Assembly (NCBI RefSeq): GCF_018127925.1
Contig: NZ_CP072347.1
Coordinates: forward strand, 746,501 to 810,500
Source: Prevotella melaninogenica
Lineage (GTDB): Bacteria > Bacteroidota > Bacteroidia > Bacteroidales > Bacteroidaceae
DNA: 64,000 nt
Reading direction: 5' to 3'
Part shown: in pieces, positions 9,192-16,772 of the stretch
Position numbering within the stretch: the first letter of the stretch is position 1
Layout of the letters: the number at the start of each line of letters is the position of its first letter
Translations under genes and position numbers: made by a program
Notes under the pieces: model-generated
Database searches by the model: none
Seen by the model: only the letters and a program-made list of their open reading frames with translations
Told to the model about the DNA's origin: nothing

Positions 9192-10814
9192 ATGACTGAT
9201 AAAATTCAAACATCATTGAGAGATTCAGCAGCGATGCGCTGGACGGCTCTCCTCCTTCTATCCCTGGCAATGTTCTGTGCCTACATCTTTGTTGATATCC
9301 TTTCTCCAATCAAGGAGTTGATGCAGGAGCAGAGAGGTTGGGACTCAACCGCATTCGGTACTATGCAGGGTTCAGAGACATTCCTTAATGTCTTCGTTTT
9401 CTTCCTCATCTTCGCAGGTATCATCCTCGATAAGATGGGCGTTCGTTTCACTGCTATCTTGTCTGGTGCAGTGATGTTAGCTGGTGCTTTAATCAAGTAC
9501 TATGCCATCAGCGACAGCTTTGCTGGTAGTGCACTTGACGTATGGTTTACCAATAACCTCAACCACATTCCTGTCTTCGAACAGTTGGGCGTATCTCCTT
9601 TCTATCAGGGAATGCCAGCCTCTGCAAAGGTTGCAGCTTGTGGTTTCATGATATTTGGTTGTGGCGTTGAGATGGCAGGTATCACTGTTTCTCGTGGTAT
9701 TGTAAAGTGGTTCAAGGGTCGTGAGATGGCATTGGCAATGGGTTCAGAGATGGCTTTGGCTCGTCTTGGTGTTGCTACCTGTATGATTTTCTCACCATTC
9801 TTTGCTAAACTTGGTGGCGATATTAATGTTTCTCGTTCAGTAGCTTTCGGTGTAGTACTTATCTGTATTGCATTGATGATGTTCATCGTTTACTTCTTCA
9901 TGGATAAGAAGCTCGACTCACAGACAGGTGAGGCAGAGGAGAAAGACGATCCATTTAAGATTAGCGACCTCGGTAAGATTCTGTCAAGTATGGGCTTCTG
10001 GCTCGTAGCATTGCTCTGTGTGCTTTACTACTCAGCTATCTTCCCATTCCAGAAGTACGCTGTAAATATGCTTCAGTGTAACCTTACCTTCCACGAACTT
10101 CCTGCAGGTTCATTCTGGGCTTCATCAAGTGTGACAATCATACAGTACGTTATCATGCTCGTTGTTGCTGCAACTGCATTCATGTTCAACTTCATGAAGA
10201 ATAAGGTTTTGAAGAACACTATGCTCTTATTATCAATTTGTAGCCTTGTTGTTTACTGCTACATGGGTTATATGCGTCAGTCTGCAGAGTCTATCTTTGC
10301 AGTATTCCCACTGCTCGCAGTAGGTATTACACCTATCCTTGGTAGCTATGTTGACCATAAGGGTAAGGCAGCGTCTATGCTCGTATTGGGTTCATTACTT
10401 CTGATTGTATGTCACCTCACTTTTGCCTTTGTCCTTCCACAGTTCAAGTCAAGCCAGGTAGGTGGTGTTATCGTTGCTTATGTAACCATCCTCGTTCTCG
10501 GTGCTTCTTTCTCACTCGTACCAGCTTCATTGTGGCCAAGTGTTCCAAAGCTCGTAGACGCAAAGATTATCGGTTCTGCTTACGCACTTATCTTCTGGAT
10601 TCAGAATATCGGTTTGTGGTTGTTCCCACTCCTTATTGGTAAGGTACTTGATAAGACAAACGTAGGTGTTACTGACCCAACACAGCTCAACTATACAGCT
10701 CCGTTGGTTATGCTTGCTGGTTTGGGTGTGATTGCTCTTATCACTGGTCTTACTTTGAAGGTAGTAGATAAGAAGCGCAACCTCGGTTTGGAAGAGCCAA
10801 ATATTAAGGCATAA
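9192..10814 (+). CDS. MFS transporter, MFSD1-like (possible dipeptide transporter)
   Basis: A 540-residue polytopic protein with about 12 hydrophobic segments. I chose the ATG at 9192 (MTDKIQTSLRD) because the frame upstream of it lies inside the AACTTGT repeat. The loop after TM2 has the MFS signature GIILDKMGVR. A C-terminal stretch around residues 455-495 (SLWPSVPKLV, GSAYALIFWIQNIGLW) closely recalls the MFSD1 family, whose vertebrate member exports dipeptides from lysosomes; that recall is not a search result. It lies directly behind a dipeptidyl-peptidase gene, consistent with dipeptide uptake. A strong terminator follows. Confidence 0.85.
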   Translation: MTDKIQTSLRDSAAMRWTALLLLSLAMFCAYIFVDILSPIKELMQEQRGWDSTAFGTMQGSETFLNVFVFFLIFAGIILDKMGVRFTAILSGAVMLAGALIKYYAISDSFAGSALDVWFTNNLNHIPVFEQLGVSPFYQGMPASAKVAACGFMIFGCGVEMAGITVSRGIVKWFKGREMALAMGSEMALARLGVATCMIFSPFFAKLGGDINVSRSVAFGVVLICIALMMFIVYFFMDKKLDSQTGEAEEKDDPFKISDLGKILSSMGFWLVALLCVLYYSAIFPFQKYAVNMLQCNLTFHELPAGSFWASSSVTIIQYVIMLVVAATAFMFNFMKNKVLKNTMLLLSICSLVVYCYMGYMRQSAESIFAVFPLLAVGITPILGSYVDHKGKAASMLVLGSLLLIVCHLTFAFVLPQFKSSQVGGVIVAYVTILVLGASFSLVPASLWPSVPKLVDAKIIGSAYALIFWIQNIGLWLFPLLIGKVLDKTNVGVTDPTQLNYTAPLVMLAGLGVIALITGLTLKVVDKKRNLGLEEPNIKA

Positions 10815-10905
10815 TAGTTGTATCTCAATGACCGATAACTCATGTACGCAAGTCGTAATGAGTTGTTCGTGAGTTGTTCTACAGCTTAAAAGATATTTTA
10901 TAGAA

Positions 10906-10946
10906 AAGTCCTCGCAAGTATGTTTATGCTTGTGAGGACTTTTTTA
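10906..10946 (+). terminator. Rho-independent terminator after the MFS gene
   Basis: AAGTCCTCGCAAG pairs with CTTGTGAGGACTT (13 bp, one G-U), followed by TTTTTA. Confidence 0.85.
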
Positions 10947-11019
10947 TTGTAAGATGATAAAGTAGGGTCTTCAGCAATTTGGAGTGATACCTTTTGAGAT
11001 TAGAACTTTCAAGAAATGT

Positions 11020-11285
11020 CACAGAGAGAAATGGAGAGCACGGAGGTTTGTTTATAACAAAGCCATTATTGACACATCCTCGTGGAGAAACAGAGGATAT
11101 TTGCGAGTTTTATAAATACTTTGGTCTATTTCATTACAAAACAGTGGTTTGCAAGATTTATTAAAACGTTTATTACCAAAGCAATCAGCAATACGTACAC
11201 TACGGCTCTGTCGCTCTTTGTGCCTTCGGCACCTCCGTGAAATTGTCTTTTATGCTTTCACCTCCGTGCTCTCCCCCTCTCTGTG
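11020..11285. repeat. inverted repeat, 26-28-bp arms 212 bp apart
   Basis: The left arm 11020-11047 (CACAGAGAG...GAGCACGGAGGT) and right arm 11260-11285 (ACCTCCGTGCTC...CTCTCTGTG) are reverse complements apart from a few central bases. A further copy of the half-word ACCTCCGTG occurs at 11231. No coding content lies inside. Confidence 0.6.
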
Positions 11286-11434
11286 TGCCTTTTATATTTT
11301 AGTAGGCTTACTTTATTACTCCAAATTCCTGAAGAACCATAAAGTATTCCAGAGTTTAATAAATGCTTATTTACCTCTTTTTTTATTCTCAGTGCTTTCT
11401 TGATTTGTAAAGAAAAATCGTATTATTGATTTTA

Positions 11435-11548
11435 ATTGATGCTCAACAGCGTTTGAATTAACGCCTAATTGGCTTACAAAAGATGCTCTTTAAAGGTCTT
11501 ACTAACGCCCTTTTGAATCCTAACTAAGCATTTTTAGAAATGCTGTTG
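11435..11548. repeat. dispersed intergenic repeat, copy A
   Basis: Contains TTACTAACGCCCTTTTGAA and AATTAACGCCTAATTGGCTT words shared with copies at 15431-15540, 22141-22235 and 50661-50775. Confidence 0.7.
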
Positions 11549-11738
11549 TGCAACTATTTGGTTAATAGCAAGTTACAAGCGTGCGATTTTTTGTTTGTTT
11601 TGAGTATTAAAAAGAGGTTTTTTCTGATTTCTATGTCAATATTTTTCACACTCGATGATGTGTAAAAAGTAACATGATAAGGGCTCATGAAAATGAGAGA
11701 TACATTGCTTGAGTAGGCGAGGAAAGCATGAGAATGAA

Positions 11739-11770
11739 GAAACCCGCACAAATGTTGTACGGGTTTCTTT
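11739..11770 (-). terminator. likely terminator of the Lrp-family gene
   Basis: The hairpin GAAACCCG-(ACAA/TTGT)-CGGGTTTC lies 70 bp behind the minus-strand stop at 11839 and is followed on that strand by a T-rich run. Confidence 0.6.
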
Positions 11771-11838
11771 GTATCAGTCATCCTTTATAAAAGGATATTA
11801 GTTTATTCTACGCTATTAATTATAGGTAGACAGTAGTT

Positions 11839-12348
11839 TTACTCCTCGTCCTCTTCATCATCATCTAAAACGACGTCAGCAACCTTCATACCTTCAATAG
11901 GTAAGGTGCGGTCGATAACAGCATTGTAAGAGATTGAACTCTCGCTGCGTGACAGACCAAGTGGCATCAGCTTGTCGTGAATGACAGACATAAGGTGATG
12001 GTTGTTGTATGCGTAAATCTTCAAGAAGAGGTCATACTCACCTGTGGTGTAGTGACACTCTACAATCTCTGGAATCTGACGCAGAGCTTCAACAACATCA
12101 TCAAATTTCTCAGGATTCTTAAGGTTCAAACCAATGAATGCACAGGTCTCATAACCGATACGCTCTGGGTCTATAATAAACTGTGAACCCTTTAATACTC
12201 CAAGATTTGTTAACTTCTGAATACGTTGATGAATGGCTGCACCGCTGACGTTACATGCACGTGCAACCTCAAGGAATGGAATTCTTGCATCCTCAGAAAT
12301 GAGGTGCAGAATCTTCTTATCAAGACGATCTAAACTTCTATGTGCCAT
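11839..12348 (-). CDS. Lrp/AsnC-family transcriptional regulator
   Basis: A 169-residue DNA-binding regulator. An N-terminal winged HTH (residues about 5-55, including VARACNVSGAAIHQRIQKL) is followed by the alpha/beta RAM ligand-binding domain (about 65-145), which senses amino acids in this family. The C-terminus carries an unusual acidic tail (DDDEEDEE). It is transcribed alone: a TACCTTTG promoter lies 24 bp before the ATG and a terminator hairpin follows. Regulated genes cannot be told from the sequence; the promoter spacing leaves room for autoregulation. Confidence 0.93.
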   Translation of the reverse strand: MAHRSLDRLDKKILHLISEDARIPFLEVARACNVSGAAIHQRIQKLTNLGVLKGSQFIIDPERIGYETCAFIGLNLKNPEKFDDVVEALRQIPEIVECHYTTGEYDLFLKIYAYNNHHLMSVIHDKLMPLGLSRSESSISYNAVIDRTLPIEGMKVADVVLDDDEEDEE

Positions 12349-12371
12349 TATTTACAATTTGATTTTGCTTA

Positions 12372-12379
12372 CAAAGGTA
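12372..12379 (-). promoter_or_regulatory. -7 promoter element of the Lrp-family gene
   Basis: The minus strand reads TACCTTTG, 24 bp upstream of the ATG. Confidence 0.6.
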
Positions 12380-12443
12380 TTAAAAAAACTCTTAATAAGC
12401 AAGTTAAAAAGTCGTTTTTTACAACAAATTACAACTTTATAAC

Positions 12444-12920
12444 CTACTTCAGTTTGTTATTCCTACTCATTGTGGCTGTAAAGTTGATATTCAACACGTT
12501 AGCCTCTCTCAACACTTGTTTGAGATCCATAATCGTACCCATATCTGCATGGCGGTCTGCTTTGATACTTACGCTTAGTTGTTTGCGCTGTTCTGGCGGT
12601 AAAGCAGCAGAGAGTTGAATCAGATATTTCCTTATTTCAGGAATCGTTGTGATATGGTCATTTAATTGTACAACCATCTTCTCTCCTTCTACTTGTCCAA
12701 GGCTATTGATGGGACGACCAATATAGATGTGCTGTATAGTTGAATTATTATACATGCGTGAAAGCTCTGTTGCCATTGGCACTTGGTACTTTACGTGTAC
12801 ATTTGCTTTCCTCATGTGTACAACTAACATGAAGAAGAAGAGAATAGAAAAGATAAGATCGGGCATCGAAGCTGTGTTCAATGCAGGAATCTCATGATTT
12901 CTTCCACGATAGAGTCTCAT
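12444..12920 (-). CDS. exbD: ExbD/TolR-family biopolymer transport protein (second ExbD)
   Basis: A 158-residue inner-membrane protein. It has a short cytoplasmic N-terminus, one transmembrane helix (about residues 23-40) preceded by the ExbD-type NTASMPDLIF motif with the Asp that takes part in proton flow, and a periplasmic domain ending in LREANVLNINFTA. It overlaps the first exbD by 4 bp. The pair forms the stator-like part of an ExbB-ExbD motor that energises TonB-dependent transport; no tonB gene is in the window. Confidence 0.88.
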   Translation of the reverse strand: MRLYRGRNHEIPALNTASMPDLIFSILFFFMLVVHMRKANVHVKYQVPMATELSRMYNNSTIQHIYIGRPINSLGQVEGEKMVVQLNDHITTIPEIRKYLIQLSAALPPEQRKQLSVSIKADRHADMGTIMDLKQVLREANVLNINFTATMSRNNKLK

Positions 12921-13462
12921 TCTGTACCCCCTTTCTCTGTGTTGTCTGCTTTGCCAACATTGTATACCTCTGATATTCGCATAGGTAGTTCGTCGGCTAT
13001 TTGCTTCTGCTGTTCGTTGCTACATAGCTCAAACTCTTTCCCAAAAAGATTGAGTGCGCGTTGGTTGCGAAGGGTGTTATAGGCTGCAACTAATTGGTTT
13101 TGCACGTGGATATAGGTGTCGTATGAAGCGTTACGGCTGCTCTGTAACTGGATAAGATGCCCCTTTCCGTTAGTTTGAATAAGCTGTGTTGCGCGCTGTA
13201 AGAGCTCCTTCATCGTCACAGCCTTTCCATCAAGTGTCACTTGATTCTCCGCATCGATAACAATACGCATCACTTTTCTGCTATCTACGGCAGCAGGTGG
13301 TGTCTTTGTTTTATCGATAGCAGGCAACTGACGTGACAGTCCTTTGTCGAGGTCCATAGAAGAGGCAACAAGGAAGAATATCAACAGCATGAACGAAATG
13401 TCTGCTGTTGACGTCGTATTTAGTATAGGAACTTTCCTTCGTTCTCTCTTACGAAACATCAT
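12917..13462 (-). CDS. exbD: ExbD/TolR-family biopolymer transport protein (first ExbD)
   Basis: A 181-residue protein with the same layout as the next gene: a basic N-terminus (MMFRKRERRK), the motif LNTTSTADISFMLLIFFLVASS with the conserved membrane Asp, and a periplasmic domain of about 130 residues. Ends overlap both neighbours by 4 bp (13459-13462 and 12917-12920), so the three genes are tightly coupled. Two divergent ExbD copies per ExbB are common in Bacteroidetes TonB systems. Confidence 0.9.
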   Translation of the reverse strand: MMFRKRERRKVPILNTTSTADISFMLLIFFLVASSMDLDKGLSRQLPAIDKTKTPPAAVDSRKVMRIVIDAENQVTLDGKAVTMKELLQRATQLIQTNGKGHLIQLQSSRNASYDTYIHVQNQLVAAYNTLRNQRALNLFGKEFELCSNEQQKQIADELPMRISEVYNVGKADNTEKGGTE

Positions 13463-13998
13463 TTTCCGCGTCCCTTTCTGTAATAACGAGTCGCTCCAAA
13501 GGCTACTACTCCTGCTGCAAGAACAAGGAGAAGTAGTGAACTGTTCACAAACATATCTGTTATACGAAGCCAGAAGCTATCTGTGAAGTTCTCTCCATTG
13601 ACCATCATTGTCTGCGTAGAACCGAAAACAAAGGTCAAGAGTAAGATGAGTGCTGTTATTCCATATGTTGTATAGGTAATCCTTCTTGCAGGAATACCAT
13701 TCGTCATTCCTTCACTTCGGTTGGCTCTTCGTATGCCTCGAACTACGGCAACGATAGAGGCTATAGTTGTGATAGCAAGCAATCCCCACATAAACCAAAG
13801 CAAAACGTCGGTAAGCATAGGTGCATTGAATGCTGTATTGCCTGCAAAAGGGGTATCATAGCCAATGAGATAGAATGCCAAAAAGACAATAGCCGATAGG
13901 GCTACTATCACGTAGAGAACACGTTGTGATATGCGTTCCTCGTCCATCTTTGCTATTCCTTTTGTTTTCATCATACCGCTTTTTAATTCAGAATCCAT
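13459..13998 (-). CDS. integral membrane protein of the exbBD cluster, unknown function
   Basis: A 179-residue protein with about four hydrophobic stretches (near residues 27-48, 63-85, 106-125 and 150-168), a basic loop between the middle two (RGIRRANRS) and a basic C-terminal tail. I recognise no domain. It overlaps exbD by 4 bp, so it belongs to the Exb operon, and similar small membrane proteins sit at this position in other Bacteroidetes. The ATG codons at residues 9 and 10 are alternative starts. A role in assembling or anchoring the Exb complex is a guess from position only. Confidence 0.7.
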   Translation of the reverse strand: MDSELKSGMMKTKGIAKMDEERISQRVLYVIVALSAIVFLAFYLIGYDTPFAGNTAFNAPMLTDVLLWFMWGLLAITTIASIVAVVRGIRRANRSEGMTNGIPARRITYTTYGITALILLLTFVFGSTQTMMVNGENFTDSFWLRITDMFVNSSLLLLVLAAGVVAFGATRYYRKGRGK

Positions 13999-14242
13999 AA
14001 TTCACAAGTCATAATTATGATTACTTCTTTAATTCATAATTCATAATTCACAATTTATAATTATGATTACCGATGTTTTCTGTGTTTGTTACAGAAGGAA
14101 ACTTGGTAAGAATAGTTGAATGTGAATATCATAATTCTTGCTTACTAATAAACTCCCATTCGAATAATCATTATTGGATTGTGAATCATAAGTAATCATA
14201 ATTATGACGTACTGATGAGAACTTCGTTCGAATAATTTTGAA
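13999..14242. repeat. AT-rich dispersed repeat (AATTCATAATTCA...TAATTATGATTACCG type)
   Basis: The gap between exbB and the rest of the Exb cluster is built of AATTCATAATT words: 14030-14071 matches 50473-50509 closely, and reverse-complement words occur at 14200-14260. It separates exbB by 244 bp from genes it would normally abut. Confidence 0.55.
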
Positions 14243-15076
14243 TTATGAATTATGAATTGACTTTAGTTTATATTTCATGATTGCATCCAACAGTGAGATG
14301 GCTGATTCTTCCATCTGGGCTGTGATATGGTCAATCTTTGAGAGGATATAGTTGTAGAATATCTGCAGCACAAGGGCTACGATGATACCGAAGATGGTTG
14401 TAATCAAAGCCACCTTCATACCTGATGCCACAATCGTTGGACTGATATCGCCAGCCTCTTGAATCTGATCGAATGCCATTACCATACCGATAACGGTTCC
14501 AAGGAAACCGAGTGATGGAGCCATTGCAATGAAGAGTGTAATCCATGAACAGCCCTTCTCGAGGTTAGCACTTTGAACACTACCGTATGAGGTAACGCTA
14601 CGTTCGATATTTTCTATAGAATCGTCTATGCGCAACAAACCCTGATAGCAGATGGAAGCTACTGGTCCACGTGTGTCGCGGCTCAGTGCCTTTGCTTGTT
14701 CAATCTCGCCTGCAACAATCATATCTTCCAACTTACCAACAAAACGTTTGGCATCTATTTCTGAAAGACTTAGGTAGATAATGCGTTCAATACAGAATGC
14801 TAAACCTAACACCAAAGCCAATGCTACCAACGACATAAAGCCAGCATTACCCTCAATGAACTTACGCTTTAAGGATTGGTGGATACCCGTATCTTGTGCG
14901 GTTGGTGTTTTAACGATTGCAGTATCAGCTACACCTGTCTCGTTAAGTGCATCATCTGAAAGCGTGTCAGCAGTAGCTGCAGTCGCTGCTTTGGCTGGTG
15001 CCTGTGCTGAAATGATGTTTGAACAAGAGAAGGAGAGTATTGTTATGATTGAAAACAACGCTATTAATTTCTTCAT
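14243..15076 (-). CDS. exbB: MotA/TolQ/ExbB proton channel family protein
   Basis: A 277-residue inner-membrane protein with an N-terminal hydrophobic or signal segment (residues 1-25), an Ala/Thr-rich linker, then the three-helix ExbB core: a helix near 80-100, a cytoplasmic region, and two helices around 180-260 with the family motif TLFIAMAPSLGFLGTVIGMVMAF. It forms the proton channel that drives TonB. A TACCTTTG promoter lies 111 bp upstream. It is separated from the exbD genes by 244 bp of repeat DNA, but orientation and order indicate one functional cluster. Confidence 0.92.
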   Translation of the reverse strand: MKKLIALFSIITILSFSCSNIISAQAPAKAATAATADTLSDDALNETGVADTAIVKTPTAQDTGIHQSLKRKFIEGNAGFMSLVALALVLGLAFCIERIIYLSLSEIDAKRFVGKLEDMIVAGEIEQAKALSRDTRGPVASICYQGLLRIDDSIENIERSVTSYGSVQSANLEKGCSWITLFIAMAPSLGFLGTVIGMVMAFDQIQEAGDISPTIVASGMKVALITTIFGIIVALVLQIFYNYILSKIDHITAQMEESAISLLDAIMKYKLKSIHNS

Positions 15077-15187
15077 ATTCTTAAAACCTGTAGTGGTCTC
15101 CTTTTTATAACGGCATTGCTGCCTTGGTTGTGAAAGGCTTTTTAGCCTATGAGTATGATGGCTGAATTACCTCTATAATTATCTGCG

Positions 15188-15195
15188 CAAAGGTA
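15188..15195 (-). promoter_or_regulatory. -7 promoter element of exbB
   Basis: The minus strand reads TACCTTTG within TATACCTTTGCGC, 111 bp upstream of exbB. Confidence 0.6.
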
Positions 15196-15762
15196 TATAA
15201 AATTGTAATAACAGCCAAATCTTGTGCTTGAAAAGATTAAACCTAAATTAGGTTATTTGATTATAATACTCATATTTTTCGATAACTATCCCCAATTAGA
15301 TGCTCTCACAAAGGGGAATAAATACAAGGTAAAATGTGAATCGATTTGGTGTCTAACCTTTTTCTATAAACAACTTATTCCTTGATTATTCAATGTTTGT
15401 AAACTATTTTCAGACGACTTAAGTCTAATACATGCCCTTTAGGCTTCTTAAAGACGCCCTTTTGGCTTGCAAAAGGTGCCCTTTAAGCCCCTTACTAACG
15501 CCCTTTTGAAGTCCAATTAAGCATCTTTTGATATGCTACTTTCTAACTAATTGATTTCCTTTTGGTTACAAGTCTGCCTATTATATGTGTTTTTACCCTT
15601 ATTTATAGATGTTTTATTTGAAATTATGTAATGTTTTTTCAAATTCCTATCCGTATCTTTGAGGTATTAATAAGAAAAGGTGTCTTGCGTCGGAAAGTTA
15701 TAATAAAATATGTAGTTTGATAGTTTTTATCCTATCATTTTGTTTAATAAGTTACTTCAGTC
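15196..15762. other. non-coding stretch upstream of exbB
   Basis: No gene seen. It contains dispersed repeat copy B (15431-15540); the rest is AT-rich DNA without clear structure. Confidence 0.6.
15431..15540. repeat. dispersed intergenic repeat, copy B
   Basis: Shares CTTACTAACGCCCTTTTGAA, GCTTGCAAAAGGTGCCCTTT and a trailing AATTAAGCATCTTTT with copies A, C and D. Confidence 0.7.
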
Positions 15763-15807
15763 CTTCCGTTAAAACTATGTAAGAATCATCTATAGATTTA
15801 ACGGAAG
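15763..15807 (-). terminator. hairpin behind the lipoprotein gene (possible terminator)
   Basis: CTTCCGTTAAA and TTTAACGGAAG form a perfect 11-bp stem with a 23-nt loop, 9 bp past the stop at 15816. There is no clear T-run, so termination is uncertain. Confidence 0.45.
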
Positions 15808-15815
15808 AACCATAT

Positions 15816-16631
15816 TTATTTCTTAAAACTCTGTATAATAGAGTTTTTCTCTTCAGCTTTTTGAGCTTCTTTGTTAGCTTCCAAAGCATTCTTCTTGCGG
15901 TGATACTGCATCACTTTCTTACCGAAAAGAGCGGCCATAGAGTCTTCTGAGAGGTAGCGCATAGAGCCAGAGTCAAAGCCGACAGAGTCTTGTGGGATGC
16001 GGTGTCCCTGTTCGTCAAGTGTGTCTTTATAGATATAAAGTCTACCGTTGAAGATGTGCCAGCTCGTATAAACAGTCACCTTAGGATATTCCACAGGACT
16101 TTCATCTTCCAAAGAGTTGGCTTTCATGACGTAACCCACTGGTGAAGCCTGGTTGTAACTCTTCAGTGTAAAGCCATATTCACGCGGTGTAAACAAGGCA
16201 GCCTTCATAGAATCGCTCATGCCAGCTAATATTTCTTCCTCTGTCTTCGTAGGATTAGGCTTCAACTTTGGTAAGACTTGGAAAGTCCATGTACCCTTCA
16301 TTTGTTCAAGATTGATAACCATTTCCGCCTCGTAAGGGTCAAGAGGATTAGGGACAATAGCCAATTCGTCGCCTATCTCAGGTGTACCATAAACCATGCC
16401 ATTGCGTTTTGCCGTTACAATGTCAAACTTTACAGGGTCACCTCCCTCATTAGGTAGGAGAACAATTATAGAATCAGAGCAACCATCGCACGCTAATCCG
16501 TAGCGTGTACTATCACCTTTCATTTGAACCTCAACATCGATAGCACTATGATCTCCAGTCGATACTTGGTTGTAACAAGCTGTAAGGAAAAGCAGTGCAA
16601 AGCCGAAGAGAGGAAAAAACATTTTCTTCAT
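15816..16631 (-). CDS. putative lipoprotein, unknown function
   Basis: A 271-residue protein with a lipoprotein signal peptide (hydrophobic residues 5-18, lipobox LTAC, Cys19). The mature part is soluble and beta-rich in appearance, with an acidic middle, and ends in a Lys/Glu/Ala-rich helix. I recognise no catalytic motif. It would sit in the outer or inner membrane facing the periplasm. It is transcribed from a TATCTTTG promoter at 16650-16657, divergent from the carboxyltransferase gene. The function is not assignable. Confidence 0.75.
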   Translation of the reverse strand: MKKMFFPLFGFALLFLTACYNQVSTGDHSAIDVEVQMKGDSTRYGLACDGCSDSIIVLLPNEGGDPVKFDIVTAKRNGMVYGTPEIGDELAIVPNPLDPYEAEMVINLEQMKGTWTFQVLPKLKPNPTKTEEEILAGMSDSMKAALFTPREYGFTLKSYNQASPVGYVMKANSLEDESPVEYPKVTVYTSWHIFNGRLYIYKDTLDEQGHRIPQDSVGFDSGSMRYLSEDSMAALFGKKVMQYHRKKNALEANKEAQKAEEKNSIIQSFKK

Positions 16632-16649
16632 GTACTAACTTTTAGACTG

Positions 16650-16657
16650 CAAAGATA
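16650..16657 (-). promoter_or_regulatory. -7 promoter element of the lipoprotein gene
   Basis: The minus strand reads TATCTTTG, 19 bp upstream of the ATG; back to back with the TAATTTTG element at 16711. Confidence 0.55.
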
Positions 16658-16710
16658 GTCAATTATTGCAAAAAATATTAGCGGTCAGTCGTTTTTTGGA
16701 AATTTTTATC

Positions 16711-16718
16711 TAATTTTG
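16711..16718 (+). promoter_or_regulatory. -7 promoter element of the carboxyltransferase gene
   Basis: TAATTTTG (TAnnTTTG), 55 bp before the ATG at 16773. Confidence 0.55.
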
Positions 16719-16772
16719 CAGGTCAGATTGCATGCTGCAATCCCTTCATTTAGTAACATATTGAAAATATAT

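Larger units (their letters stand above)
10947..11738. other. gene-poor stretch with repeats
   Basis: No convincing gene. It holds an inverted repeat with arms at 11020-11047 and 11260-11285 and a copy of the dispersed GGGCGTTAGTAAG element at 11435-11548. The only frame (84 codons at 11149) is composed of repeat sequence and has no recognisable start region. Confidence 0.6.

Noticed and set aside
11149-11403. 84-codon frame
   Set aside because: Made of inverted-repeat words with no homology signal or promoter.
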